The notes below the pieces were generated by a model. It made no database searches. It was not told where the DNA came from and saw only the letters and a list, made by a program, of their open reading frames with translations. Source: Streptomyces tibetensis (lineage in GTDB: Bacteria; Actinomycetota; Actinomycetes; Streptomycetales; Streptomycetaceae). From it: a stretch of DNA of 64,000 bases. Below are positions 49,897-57,995 of this stretch, one piece after another. Positions within the stretch are counted from its first letter, which is position 1; every line of letters begins with the position of its first letter. Location: assembly GCF_007655005.1 (NCBI RefSeq), contig NZ_SZVW01000021.1, positions 62,001 through 126,000 of the forward strand, in the 5' to 3' direction. The position numbers and the translations under genes were made by a program.

Positions 49897-49912
49897 CGTG
49901 AAAGCGTTCACA
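49897..49912. promoter_or_regulatory. CRP-like binding site upstream of wblE
   Basis: CGTGAAAGCGTTCACA (49897-49912) gives GTGA-N6-TCAC, the core of the CRP consensus TGTGA-N6-TCACA, 45 bases before the wblE ATG. In Mycobacterium tuberculosis the orthologous whiB1 is controlled by CRP (Rv3676), so a conserved arrangement is plausible. Confidence 0.6.
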
Positions 49913-49957
49913 TTCACAAGCAAGCCCTGCACGTAATACCAAGGAGAGGTAGCAGCC

Positions 49958-50215
49958 ATGGACTGGCGTCACAACGCCGTTTGCCGCGAGGAAGACCCCG
50001 AGCTCTTCTTCCCCATCGGCAACACCGGTCCTGCGCTGCTGCAGATCGAGGAAGCCAAGGCCGTCTGCCGTCGCTGCCCGGTTATGGAGCAGTGCCTGCA
50101 GTGGGCGCTCGAGTCCGGCCAGGACTCCGGCGTCTGGGGTGGTCTCAGCGAGGACGAGCGTCGCGCCATGAAGCGCCGCGCCGCCCGCAACCGGGCCCGT
50201 CAGGCCTCCGCCTGA
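49958..50215 (+). CDS. wblE: WhiB-like iron-sulphur protein WblE (WhiB1 orthologue)
   Basis: An 85-residue WhiB protein. Four cysteines (Cys9, Cys37, Cys40, Cys46; the last three in CRRCPVMEQC) bind a [4Fe-4S] cluster. A GVWGG turn (within DSGVWGGLSEDERRA) and a basic tail (MKRRAARNRARQASA) follow. WhiB1 in mycobacteria is essential and nitric-oxide-sensitive and binds the primary sigma factor. An AGGAGAGG ribosome site precedes the ATG. The gene lies next to the PdtaS-type kinase as in mycobacteria. A long leader with a CRP-like site suggests layered control. Confidence 0.97.
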   Translation: MDWRHNAVCREEDPELFFPIGNTGPALLQIEEAKAVCRRCPVMEQCLQWALESGQDSGVWGGLSEDERRAMKRRAARNRARQASA

Positions 50216-50333
50216 CAACCCACCCCTGCTGACAGCCTGAGCTTGGCGGCGCGTGCAGCGAGCACGCATCTCCCGCCCCCGAGCCGCAGCGCGCAGTTCC
50301 CCCGATGCGCTTAGACAAGCAGCAACGAGCTTT

Positions 50334-50362
50334 AGCCCCGGGCCACTTGGTGGCCCGGGGCT
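50334..50362. terminator. Bidirectional terminator between wblE and pdtaS
   Basis: Perfect 13-base stem AGCCCCGGGCCAC / GTGGCCCGGGGCT with a TTG loop. It is followed on the plus strand by CATCGCTTTT, and lies between the convergent wblE and kinase genes. Confidence 0.93.
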
Positions 50363-50402
50363 CATCGCTTTTCCGGGCCCTTTCCAAGGTTTTCGGATTC
50401 CG

Positions 50403-51869
50403 CTACTTCTGCGACCGCACCGGGATGTCAAGGATCACACGGGTGCCGCGCTCCGGCGCCGGGACCATGTCGAAGGTGCCGCACAACTCGCCCTCCACCA
50501 GGGTCCGCACGATCTGCAGGCCGAGATTGCCGGCCGTATGCGGATCGAAGCCTTCCGGCAGGCCGACGCCGTCGTCCTGGACCGTGACCAGCAGTCGGGC
50601 CTCCTTGGCCGTGCCACCGCGGACCGCCGACACCTCGACCGTGCCGGTGTCGCCCTCGCGGAACCCGTGCTCCAGCGCGTTCTGCAGCACCTCGGTCAGC
50701 ACCATCGACAGCGGCGTGGCGACCTCGGCGTCGAGAATGCCGAAGCGGCCGGTGCGCCGGCCCGCCACCTTGCCCGGGGAGATCTCCGCGACCATCGCCA
50801 GGACGCGGTCGGCGATGTCGTCGAACTCCACGCGCTCGTCCAAATTCTGGGAGAGCGTCTCGTGCACGATCGCAATCGATCCGACGCGCCGCACCGCCTC
50901 TTCGAGAGCCTCGCGCCCGCGGTCGGACTCGATGCGCCGGGCCTGGAGGCGCAGCAGGGCCGCCACCGTCTGGAGGTTGTTCTTGACACGGTGGTGGATC
51001 TCCCGGATCGTCGCGTCCTTGGTGATCAACTCGCGCTCACGCCGACGCAGTTCGGTGACGTCCCGGAGCAGGACGAGGGAGCCGATGCGGGTGCCCTTCG
51101 GCTTGAGCGGGATCGCGCGGAACTGGATGACCCCGTCACTGGCCTCGATCTCGAACTCGCGCGGCGCCCAGCCGCTGGCGACCTTGGCGAGCGCCTCGTC
51201 CACCGGGCCCCGGGTCGGGGCGAGTTCGGCGGTGGTCCTGCCCAGGTGCTGGCCGACGAGGTCGGAGGCGAGGCCGAGCCGGTGGTAGGCGGACAGGGCG
51301 TTCGGGGAGGCGTACTGGACGATGGCGTCGGCGTCGAGCCGGATCAGCCCGTCGCCCACGCGGGGCGAGGCGTCCATGTCGAGTTGCTGGTTGGCGAACG
51401 GGAAGGACCCGGCCGCGATCATCTGCGCCAGGTCGGAGGCGCTCTGCAGGTAGGTGAGTTCCAGGCGGCTCGGGGTGCGCACGGTGAGGAGGTTGGTGTT
51501 GCGCGCGATGACTCCAAGGACGCGCCCCTCCCGTCGTACGGGGATCGACTCGACCCGGACGGGCACCTCCTCGCGCCACTCGGGGTCGCCCTCGCGCACG
51601 ATGCGGCCCTCGTCGAGGGCGGCGTCCAGCATCGGGCGGCGGCCGCGCGGGACGAGGTGGCCCACCATGTCGTCCTGGTACGAGGTCGGACCGGTGTTGG
51701 GCCGCATCTGGGCGACCGAGACGTACCGGATGCCGTCGCTGGTGGGGACCCACAGGACCAGGTCGGCGAAGGAGAGGTCGGAGAGCAGCTGCCACTCCGA
51801 TACCAGCAGGTGCAGCCACTCGAGATCGGTGTCGTCGAGGGCGGTGTGCTGGCGTACGAGTTCGTTCAT
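50403..51869 (-). CDS. pdtaS: PdtaS-like sensor histidine kinase (GAF-PAS-HisKA_2)
   Basis: About 488 residues, soluble. A GAF-type N-terminal domain (WQLLSDLSFADLVLWVPTSD, SIPVRREGRVLGVIARNTNL) and a PAS domain (LIRLDADAIVQYASPNALSA) precede the HisKA_2 dimerisation helix with phospho-accepting His in IREIHHRVKNNLQTVAALLR. The HATPase has EVLQNALEHGF and DDGVGLPEGFD. This matches M. tuberculosis PdtaS, which phosphorylates the ANTAR antiterminator PdtaR and senses nutrient or metal/NO cues. The gene order next to a whiB1-type gene is the same as in mycobacteria. Start ATG 51869 or GTG 51878; no clear ribosome site. Confidence 0.9.
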   Translation of the reverse strand: MNELVRQHTALDDTDLEWLHLLVSEWQLLSDLSFADLVLWVPTSDGIRYVSVAQMRPNTGPTSYQDDMVGHLVPRGRRPMLDAALDEGRIVREGDPEWREEVPVRVESIPVRREGRVLGVIARNTNLLTVRTPSRLELTYLQSASDLAQMIAAGSFPFANQQLDMDASPRVGDGLIRLDADAIVQYASPNALSAYHRLGLASDLVGQHLGRTTAELAPTRGPVDEALAKVASGWAPREFEIEASDGVIQFRAIPLKPKGTRIGSLVLLRDVTELRRRERELITKDATIREIHHRVKNNLQTVAALLRLQARRIESDRGREALEEAVRRVGSIAIVHETLSQNLDERVEFDDIADRVLAMVAEISPGKVAGRRTGRFGILDAEVATPLSMVLTEVLQNALEHGFREGDTGTVEVSAVRGGTAKEARLLVTVQDDGVGLPEGFDPHTAGNLGLQIVRTLVEGELCGTFDMVPAPERGTRVILDIPVRSQK

Positions 51870-51878
51870 GGAGGGCAC

Positions 51879-52220
51879 GTGTGCGAGCGTACCCGGGGGT
51901 TCGTACGGCCCTGAAACACCCGCGGGCCGCGGCGCCTGAGAGGGACCCTCAACCCTCCCGGCACCGCAGCCCGGAGCAGCATCGGCCGTGGGGTGTGCGG
52001 TCCCGGTCGGCCGAAGGATGAGGAGCCGGGGCAGTCAGGGCAGAGAGCCTCGGTTCCTCGGTCCGCCTTCCTGTGCGGGGAAGACGGAGGCTGGTGCGCG
52101 TTGCACACGCGCTCTCGTTACGCATTGTGGACTAGACCACTTATGGTGTCCATGCGTTGGAGGCTGTTCGTTGTTGTCATTTCCGCGACGCGTCGGACGC
52201 ACCGGCGCCCAGCAGGCAGC
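51879..52220. other. Intergenic region with an orphan DasR-type site
   Basis: A 340-base region between two minus-strand genes. It contains a DasR-like site at 52126-52141. The following bases (MRWRLFVVVIS if read from ATG 52152 on the plus strand) look like the start of a signal peptide that is not followed by a recognisable protein. No intact gene is visible. Confidence 0.5.
52126..52141. promoter_or_regulatory. Orphan DasR-responsive element (dre)-like site
   Basis: TGTGGACTAGACCACT matches the dre consensus A(G/C)TGGTCTAGACCA(G/C)T at 14 of 16 positions. It shares the core TGGACTAGACCA with the site upstream of dasR at 61422. It is 80 bases from the end of the TetR gene and not in front of an intact gene. 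Confidence 0.65.
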
Positions 52221-52889
52221 CTAACCCGTGTGGGTTCCTGTGCGGGGCCAGATGGACAGGGCAATTTCCGCGACCGCCTCCAGTTCCTCCCTGCTCGCCC
52301 CGTCACGTGCCTGTTGTGACATGCCCTGGATCATCGCTCCGGTGTGGCGGGCCAGGGCGGCGGCGTCGGTGGCGGGTGGCAGCACGCCGGCGGCGACATC
52401 GGCCCTTATACGGCTTTCGAGCGCGGCGATGTTGGCGTTGCGTCGATCCCGCAGCGACTGCTCCACCTCCGGGTTCGAGCAGTTCGCGGCGGCGTGGACG
52501 ACGAGGCAGCCGTGCGGGTGGCCGGGTTCGGTGTACGCGGTGGCGGCTTCGCGCAGAGTGCGCTCCACGGCGGCCCGCGCGGTGGGCTCTTCGGCGAGGG
52601 CCCGCTCGGCGAAGGATCCGTATCGCGTGCCGTACACGCGGACGACCTCCTCGAAGAGGGACCGCTTGTCGCCGAAGGCGGAGTAGAGGCTGGGGGCTCC
52701 GATGTCCATGACACGGGTGAGGTCGGAGACGGACGTGGCTTCGTAGCCGTGCTCCCAGAAGGCCAGGAGGGCCTTCTCCAGTGCGGTTTCACGATCGAAG
52801 GAGCGGGGGCGACCGCGGGGCCTGGCCCTGGCCTTGCCCGCCCCGGCGGTCGTCGCACTCGTGGCGTCGGACCTCTTCGGAGCCTTCAT
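52221..52889 (-). CDS. TetR-family transcriptional regulator
   Basis: A 222-residue repressor. The N-terminus is basic (KARARPRGRPRSFDRETALE). The HTH is FWEHGYEATSVSDLTRVMDI and GAPSLYSAFGDKRSLFEEVV. The C-terminal domain has HPHGCLVVHAAANCSNPEVE, typical of the AcrR/TetR_C_16 subgroup related to YxaF/LmrA regulators. ATG 52889 lies behind GAGGACG; open frame further upstream crosses the operator. It is divergent from an SDR gene with two operator-like palindromes in between, so it probably represses both. Confidence 0.92.
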   Translation of the reverse strand: MKAPKRSDATSATTAGAGKARARPRGRPRSFDRETALEKALLAFWEHGYEATSVSDLTRVMDIGAPSLYSAFGDKRSLFEEVVRVYGTRYGSFAERALAEEPTARAAVERTLREAATAYTEPGHPHGCLVVHAAANCSNPEVEQSLRDRRNANIAALESRIRADVAAGVLPPATDAAALARHTGAMIQGMSQQARDGASREELEAVAEIALSIWPRTGTHTG

Positions 52890-52916
52890 GGTTCCGTCCT
52901 CGTTCACCATGGGATG

Positions 52917-52991
52917 CATTTTATAGCGGGCACTAGAGAAATGGGGGCGGACTGCCGTATGGTCATTTCTGTAGCGACCGCTAGACAAATG
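52917..52991. promoter_or_regulatory. Two TetR operator candidates between TetR and SDR genes
   Basis: A 28-base imperfect palindrome at 52964-52991 has arms CATTTCTGTAGCG and CGCTAGACAAATG, 11 of 13 positions complementary around AC. A second, weaker copy at 52917-52943 repeats CATTT, TAGCG, CTA and AAATG with slightly different spacing. Both lie between the divergent starts, the usual place for a TetR operator. Confidence 0.7.
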
Positions 52992-53007
52992 AGGAGGGGG
53001 CGCCGTC

Positions 53008-53760
53008 ATGGGCGTGCTCACGGGTAGGACGGCACTCGTCACGGGGGCGAGCAGGGGCATCGGGCGAGGCATCGCCGAGCGACTGGGGCGCGACGGCGCC
53101 CGGGTCGCGGTGCACTACGGCAGGAACGAGACGGCCGCGAAGGAAACGGTCGCGGCGATCGAGAAGGCCGGCGGCTCGGCGTTCGCGATGGGCGTGGAGC
53201 TGGGGACACCAGGGGACGCCGAGGCCCTGTGGGAGGAGTTCGACCGGCACGCGGACGGGCTGGACATCCTGGTGAACAACGCGGCGATCGGCAGCACGCG
53301 CCCGATCGGGCAGCTGGAGGAGCGGGAGTACGACGAGGTCTTCGCGGTGAACGTGAAGGCACCATTCTTCATCCTCAAGCACGGCATGGCACGCCTGCGG
53401 GACGGCGGCCGGGTCGTCAACATCTCGTCGGGGCTGGCCCGGACGGCGGCGATGCCCGACAACATGGCCTACGCGATGACGAAGGGCGCGCTGGACGTCC
53501 TCTCACGGGACCTGTCCAAGGTGCTGGGGCATCGGGGCATCACGGTGAACTCGGTGGCCCCGGGGATCATAGACACGGACAACACGGCGACACTGCTGTA
53601 CGGCAGTCCCGACGGCTTGGCGAAGGCCGCGGCGTTTTCGGCGCTGGGCGGGGTGGGCCGGCCTGCCGAGGTCGCCGACGTGGTGGCGTTCCTGGCGTCG
53701 GACGGCGGGCGGTGGGTGACGGGCAGTTGGGTGGATGTGACGGGGGGTTCGCTCACCTAG
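53008..53760 (+). CDS. Short-chain dehydrogenase/reductase (FabG-like)
   Basis: A 250-residue NAD(P)H-dependent oxidoreductase. TGASRGIGRGIAERLG is the cofactor loop, and NNAAIGSTRPIGQLEE holds the NNAG-like motif. The catalytic residues are Ser in NISSGLARTA and Tyr-x-x-x-Lys in YAMTKGALDVL. The end VTGSWVDVTGGS is the usual C-terminus. Similar proteins are 3-oxoacyl reductases or xenobiotic ketoreductases. It is divergent from a TetR repressor that likely senses its substrate. GAGGAGGGGG precedes the ATG. Confidence 0.94.
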   Translation: MGVLTGRTALVTGASRGIGRGIAERLGRDGARVAVHYGRNETAAKETVAAIEKAGGSAFAMGVELGTPGDAEALWEEFDRHADGLDILVNNAAIGSTRPIGQLEEREYDEVFAVNVKAPFFILKHGMARLRDGGRVVNISSGLARTAAMPDNMAYAMTKGALDVLSRDLSKVLGHRGITVNSVAPGIIDTDNTATLLYGSPDGLAKAAAFSALGGVGRPAEVADVVAFLASDGGRWVTGSWVDVTGGSLT

Positions 53761-53832
53761 TGAAAACCAGGTCACTAGCCGCGAGGGGGCAGGGCGTGTG
53801 CGAGCCCCCCGACCCCCTGGCCTCCCCCGCCC

Positions 53833-54906
53833 TCAGCGGGTCTCCGTCACCTTCGCCAGTGCCCGGGGTGCGTCCGGGTCCTGGCCCCGGGCGATGGTGA
53901 CCTCGTAGGCCAGCAGCTGGAGGGGGATGATCTCCAGCAGGGGTTGGACCTCCTCCGCCACGCCGTCCGTGGGCAGCACGAAGCCGGCCGAGGCCTGCTC
54001 CACCTGGTGCCCGGGGCCGATGACGACGAGGTCGGCGCCGCGTCCGCGCAGCCGGTCCAGGACGGGCTGGAGGGCTTCGCCGCCCTTGCCGTCGGTCACC
54101 ACGGCGATGACCGGGGAGACGTTGTCGACCATGGCGAGCGGTCCGTGCAGCAGGTCCGCGCCGGAATAGGAGAGGGCGGGGATGTAGCTGGTCTCCATCA
54201 GCTTGAGGGCGGCTTCCTTGGCCGTGGGGTAGCCGTAACCGCGGGAGGTGATCACCATGCGCTCGGCGAAGCGGTAGCGGGCGGCGAGCGTGCGCACCTC
54301 CCCCTGGCGGGCGAGCAGTTGCTCGGCGAGGTCCGGCAGCACCCGTGCAGCCGCGCCGTCACCGCCCCGCAGGCCCTCGACGAAGAGGTAGAGCGCGAGC
54401 AGGGAGGCCGTGTAGGTCTTGGTCGCGGGGAGGGCCTTCTCGGGCCCGGCCATGATGTCGATGTGGTACTGGGAGACACCGGCGAGCGGTGAGTCCGGGT
54501 TGTTGGTGACGGCCAGCGTGATGGCGCCTGCCTCACGGGCGGCCCGGGTGGAGGCGACCAGGTCGGGGGAGCCGCCGGACTGGCTGACCGTGACGACCAG
54601 GACGTCGGTGAGGTCGGGCCGGGCGCCGTAGGCCGTCGTGGTGGACATCGAGGTGAGTCCGCAGGGCAGGCCGAGCCGGATCTCCAGGAGGTACTTGGCG
54701 TACAGGGCGGCGTTGTCGGAGGTGCCGCGGGCGGTCAGCAGCACGAAGCGGGGTGTGCGGGCGGCGATCCGCCGGGCCACGTCCTGGATGGCGGGGGCAC
54801 CCTCGGACAGGATCCGGCGCAGGACGGCGGGCTGCTCCGCCATCTCGCGAGCCATGGTCCGGCCCGGGAGTTCACTGCGGGGATCCGGTGTGGCTGCGGC
54901 GGTCAT
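53833..54906 (-). CDS. SIS-domain aminosugar isomerase/deaminase-like protein
   Basis: A 357-residue protein with two SIS domains, like the isomerase half of GlmS and the AgaS/FrlB group. The first has LLTARGTSDNAALYAKYLLE and VVTVSQSGGSPDLVASTRAA. The second has VITSRGYGYPTAKEAALKLM and SGADLLHGPLAMVDNVSP. There is no glutaminase domain, so it is not GlmS; it may deaminate or isomerise a phosphorylated aminosugar. ATG 54906 lies behind GGAAGGAAC. It diverges from nagB and shares the DasR site between them, placing it in amino-sugar catabolism. Confidence 0.9.
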   Translation of the reverse strand: MTAAATPDPRSELPGRTMAREMAEQPAVLRRILSEGAPAIQDVARRIAARTPRFVLLTARGTSDNAALYAKYLLEIRLGLPCGLTSMSTTTAYGARPDLTDVLVVTVSQSGGSPDLVASTRAAREAGAITLAVTNNPDSPLAGVSQYHIDIMAGPEKALPATKTYTASLLALYLFVEGLRGGDGAAARVLPDLAEQLLARQGEVRTLAARYRFAERMVITSRGYGYPTAKEAALKLMETSYIPALSYSGADLLHGPLAMVDNVSPVIAVVTDGKGGEALQPVLDRLRGRGADLVVIGPGHQVEQASAGFVLPTDGVAEEVQPLLEIIPLQLLAYEVTIARGQDPDAPRALAKVTETR

Positions 54907-55111
54907 GGCGGGTTCCTTCCGGGGGCGGGGAGGGTGCAGACCCCATTCCACTCCCCCGGGCCGGACACCGCCCACCCGGGAGGCCTTGCACGCACTTCGG
55001 CACCCCGTGGGAGCCCCACTGTTCACCCCCTGCTGACCTGTTCGGCACAGCAGCGCCACCGGCGTGGGAGCGTCGGTACGCACCCTGGGAGCGGCAGGAC
55101 CGCTCTGTTAG

Positions 55112-55127
55112 ATTGGTCTAAACCACA
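55112..55127. promoter_or_regulatory. DasR-responsive element (dre) upstream of nagB
   Basis: ATTGGTCTAAACCACA has the dre palindrome TGGTCTAAACCA with one change in the centre. It lies 56 bases before the nagB GTG and about 200 bases before the divergent SIS gene. DasR repression of nagB through such a site is established in S. coelicolor. Confidence 0.9.
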
Positions 55128-55182
55128 CGACCCTCCGGGTCGGGTCCCAGTTGAGCAGTCCTTTCAGATCGGCAGGCCCAGC

Positions 55183-55968
55183 GTGGAAGTTGTCATCGTT
55201 CCGGACGCCAAGGCGGGCGGCGAGCTCATCGCCGAGGCCATGGCGCAGCTGCTCCGGCGCAAGCCCGCCGCCCTGCTCGGCGTGGCCACGGGTTCGACGC
55301 CGCTGCCTGTGTACGAAGCGCTGGCCGCGAAGGTGCGCTCCGGCGCGGTGGACGTCGGGCGGGCGCGGATCGCGCAGCTCGACGAGTACGTGGGGCTGCC
55401 GGCCGATCATCCGGAGTCGTACCGGTCGGTGCTGCGGCGTGAGGTGCTGGAGCCGCTCGGCATCGGGATGGAGCAGTTCACGGGCCCGGACGGCACGGCG
55501 GCGGACGTGCAGGGGGCGTGCGAGGCCTACGACAAGGCGCTGTCGGACGCGGGGGGTGTGGACCTTCAGCTGCTCGGCATCGGGACCGACGGACACATAG
55601 GTTTCAACGAGCCGTGCTCGTCGCTGGCGTCGCGGACACGAATCAAGACACTCACCGAGCAGACCCGGATCGACAACGCGCGCTTCTTCGACGGTGACAT
55701 CGACCAGGTGCCGCACCACGTGATCACGCAGGGCATCGGCACCATCCTGGAGGCCCGGCATCTGGTGCTGCTCGCCACCGGCGAGGGCAAGGCGGACGCG
55801 GTCGCGGCGACGGTGGAAGGGCCGATCGCCGCGGTGTGTCCCGCGTCCGCGCTCCAGCTCCACCCGCACGCGACCGTCGTCGTCGACGAGGCCGCCGCGT
55901 CGAAGCTGAAGCTGGCGGACTACTTCCGCCACACCTACGCCAACAAGCCGGACTGGCAGGGGATCTAG
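55183..55968 (+). CDS. nagB: Glucosamine-6-phosphate deaminase
   Basis: A 261-residue enzyme that converts glucosamine-6-phosphate to fructose-6-phosphate and ammonia, the last specific step of GlcNAc use. Motifs are GVATGSTPLPVYEAL for phosphate, AQLDEYVGLPADHPESY with the catalytic Asp, and LLGIGTDGHIGFNEP with the catalytic His. GTG 55183 starts the protein at VEVVIVPD, as in relatives. Its substrate is also the ligand that releases DasR from DNA, so the enzyme tunes the whole regulon. Control by the dre at 55112 is expected. Confidence 0.97.
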   Translation: MEVVIVPDAKAGGELIAEAMAQLLRRKPAALLGVATGSTPLPVYEALAAKVRSGAVDVGRARIAQLDEYVGLPADHPESYRSVLRREVLEPLGIGMEQFTGPDGTAADVQGACEAYDKALSDAGGVDLQLLGIGTDGHIGFNEPCSSLASRTRIKTLTEQTRIDNARFFDGDIDQVPHHVITQGIGTILEARHLVLLATGEGKADAVAATVEGPIAAVCPASALQLHPHATVVVDEAAASKLKLADYFRHTYANKPDWQGI

Positions 55969-55978
55969 CTGGAGCGAC

Positions 55979-56330
55979 CCGCGGGGTTGGTGACACGGGC
56001 CTCCTCAGTGGTGACGGCCTCGCCTGCCCCAGGGTTTTCACAGCGGTCGCACCAGGACGGATCCACTGCGGTGCGGGACTGCTGGTCGGGCCACAGGTGG
56101 CGTTCCCGTCGGCGTCCGAGCGCCAGGACCAGCACGCGTCGCGGCCCTCGGGGTTGTCCCGCGTTCCCGTCGGCGTCCGAACGCCAGGACCGGCACGCGT
56201 CGCGGCCCTCGGGCCATCCCTCGGGGTAGCCCTCCCAGGCCTCGCCGCGGCCGTAGGGCGTCATGTCGAGCAGGCCGAGGGAGCCGTTGACCCGCTCGTT
56301 GCCACGGCCCGTCGTGAGTAGGTGAGGTAG
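55979..56330 (-). pseudogene. Unrecognised gene remnant with a 61-bp duplication
   Basis: On the minus strand, coding-like sequence reads ERVNGSLGLLDMTPYGRGEA, then WPEGRDACRSWRSDADGNA. The next 61 bases repeat it almost exactly (GRDACWSWRSDADGNATCG) but in a shifted frame, since 61 is not a multiple of three. Third positions are G/C in both copies. No clear start or intact full-length frame exists. It occupies the gap between nagB and dasD. The family is not recognised. Confidence 0.45.
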
Positions 56331-56447
56331 GTGCGCATCGCTGTGGCGGGGCGCCCCGGGCCGTTCCGGCACGGGCCAGGCCGGTCGACCCGACCCGGCC
56401 CGACCCGATCCGTGACGGGCCGGGCCGACCGGTTCACCCCCCGGTCC

Positions 56448-57986
56448 TCACAGCCCCGTGACCCCGGCGATCACTTCGGCCGCCGCCCGGCCGCAGACGC
56501 GGGCCGCGCCGTGGGTGGCGATGTGCAGGGCGCCACGCGGGGCGGCCTGGGGGACGCCCATCTCCACGACGACGGTGTCGGGGCGGGCCGCCAGCAGGGT
56601 GTCGAGGGCCGAGGCCATCCAGGGGTGGCGGTGTTCGTCGCGGACGACCGCGACGATGCGGCGCGGGCCGGCCGCCTCCAGTGCCGCCCGTCCGGCGCCC
56701 TCACCGGCCTCCGCCTCCGGGCCGTCCCCGGCGGAGAAGCTGCCCGTCACCGTGCCCGGCAGGAGGTGGACGAGTTCCGCGGCGACGCCCCACGGGGTCT
56801 CGTCGCCCACGGCGATGTTGGCGACGGGGGTGAGGGCGGCGACGTAGGGCGGTTCCGCGAGGGGCTTGAAGGTGTCGGGGCTGCCGAGGCCGGGCGCGGC
56901 GGTCACGGTGAGGGCCCGGCGGGCGGCGTGCAGGCCGATCTCGGTGCGGTGGGTGCTCTCGGCCGGACGGCCCGACGTGCCCGCCCAGCGGGCCAGTGTG
57001 CGTACTCGGTCGGCGGCCTCGGCGAGGCGTTCCTCCGGGAGTTCGCCCGCACGCACGGCCGCGACCAGGGCGTCCCGCAGGCGCAGCACGGTCGCCTCGT
57101 CGGCGAGGCCGCCGCCCACACAGATCGCGTCGGCGCCCGCGGCGATGGCGAGGACGCTGCCGCGTTCGATGCCGTACGTGCCGGCGATGGCCCGCATCTC
57201 CATGCCGTCGGTGACGATGAGGCCGTCGTAGCCGAGCTCGTCGCGGAGCAGGCCGGTGAGGATGCGGCGGGAGAGGGTGGCCGGGCGGTCCGGGTCCAGG
57301 GCGGGGACCAGGATGTGGGCGCTCATGACGGCCCGGGTGCCGGCGGCGATGGCGGCGCGGAAGGGGGCCAGTTCGCGTTCGGCCAGCACGTCGGCAGAGA
57401 CGTCGATGCGCGGCAGGGCGTGGTGGGAGTCGACGGCGGTGTCGCCGTGGCCCGGGAAGTGCTTGGTGCAGGCGGCGACACCGGCGGACTGCAGGCCGGT
57501 GACGTAGGCGGCGGTGTGCCGGGCGGCCAAGTCGGTGTCGGCGCCGAAGGAGCGGACGCCGATGACCGGGTTGCGGGGGTCGGAGTTCACGTCGGCGGAC
57601 GGGGCCCAGTTGAGGTTGACGCCGCAGGCGGCGAGGCGCCGGCCCAGTTCGTGGGCGACCTGGTGGGTCAGCTCCACGTCGTCGACCGCGCCGAGCGCGT
57701 GGTTGCCCGGGAAGGAGGAGCCGCTGCCCACCTCCAGACGGGTCACGTCGCCGCCCTCCTCGTCGATCGCGACGAGGACGTCGTCGCGCTCGGCCCGCAG
57801 TTGGGCGGTCAGAGAGGCCAGTTGGTCCGGCGAGGCGATGTTGCGGCCGAACAGTCCGACGGAGGCGAGGCCCTCACCGAGCCGCCGGAGCAGCCAGTCG
57901 GGGGCGGTGGTGCCGGTGAAGCCGGGCTGGAGGACCGTCAGGGCGTCGCGGGTGAGCGTGTCGGTGCCGCTGGCGAGTGTCGTCAT
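56448..57986 (-). CDS. dasD: Beta-N-acetylglucosaminidase, GH3 (DasD)
   Basis: A 512-residue GH3 N-acetylglucosaminidase without signal peptide, so it works in the cytoplasm on imported chitobiose. The NagZ-type motif KHFPGHGDTAVDSHHALPRI supplies the catalytic Asp-His dyad, and the nucleophile Asp is in DGLIVTDGMEMRAI. The substrate site has AIDEEGGDVTRLEV. The last 150 residues form an additional alpha/beta domain. It starts nine bases after dasC, making it the fourth gene of the dasABC operon. It provides GlcNAc, which is then phosphorylated and deacetylated towards NagB. Confidence 0.93.
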   Translation of the reverse strand: MTTLASGTDTLTRDALTVLQPGFTGTTAPDWLLRRLGEGLASVGLFGRNIASPDQLASLTAQLRAERDDVLVAIDEEGGDVTRLEVGSGSSFPGNHALGAVDDVELTHQVAHELGRRLAACGVNLNWAPSADVNSDPRNPVIGVRSFGADTDLAARHTAAYVTGLQSAGVAACTKHFPGHGDTAVDSHHALPRIDVSADVLAERELAPFRAAIAAGTRAVMSAHILVPALDPDRPATLSRRILTGLLRDELGYDGLIVTDGMEMRAIAGTYGIERGSVLAIAAGADAICVGGGLADEATVLRLRDALVAAVRAGELPEERLAEAADRVRTLARWAGTSGRPAESTHRTEIGLHAARRALTVTAAPGLGSPDTFKPLAEPPYVAALTPVANIAVGDETPWGVAAELVHLLPGTVTGSFSAGDGPEAEAGEGAGRAALEAAGPRRIVAVVRDEHRHPWMASALDTLLAARPDTVVVEMGVPQAAPRGALHIATHGAARVCGRAAAEVIAGVTGL

Positions 57987-57995
57987 CGGGTGAGG

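Larger units (their letters stand above)
49636..49957. other. wblE promoter and leader region
   Basis: A 322-base region with low-G+C patches (an eight-A tract near 49727), which is where a promoter is likeliest. It contains a possible 23-codon leader ORF and a CRP-like palindrome, listed separately. No RNA gene or other coding frame is evident. Confidence 0.6.
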
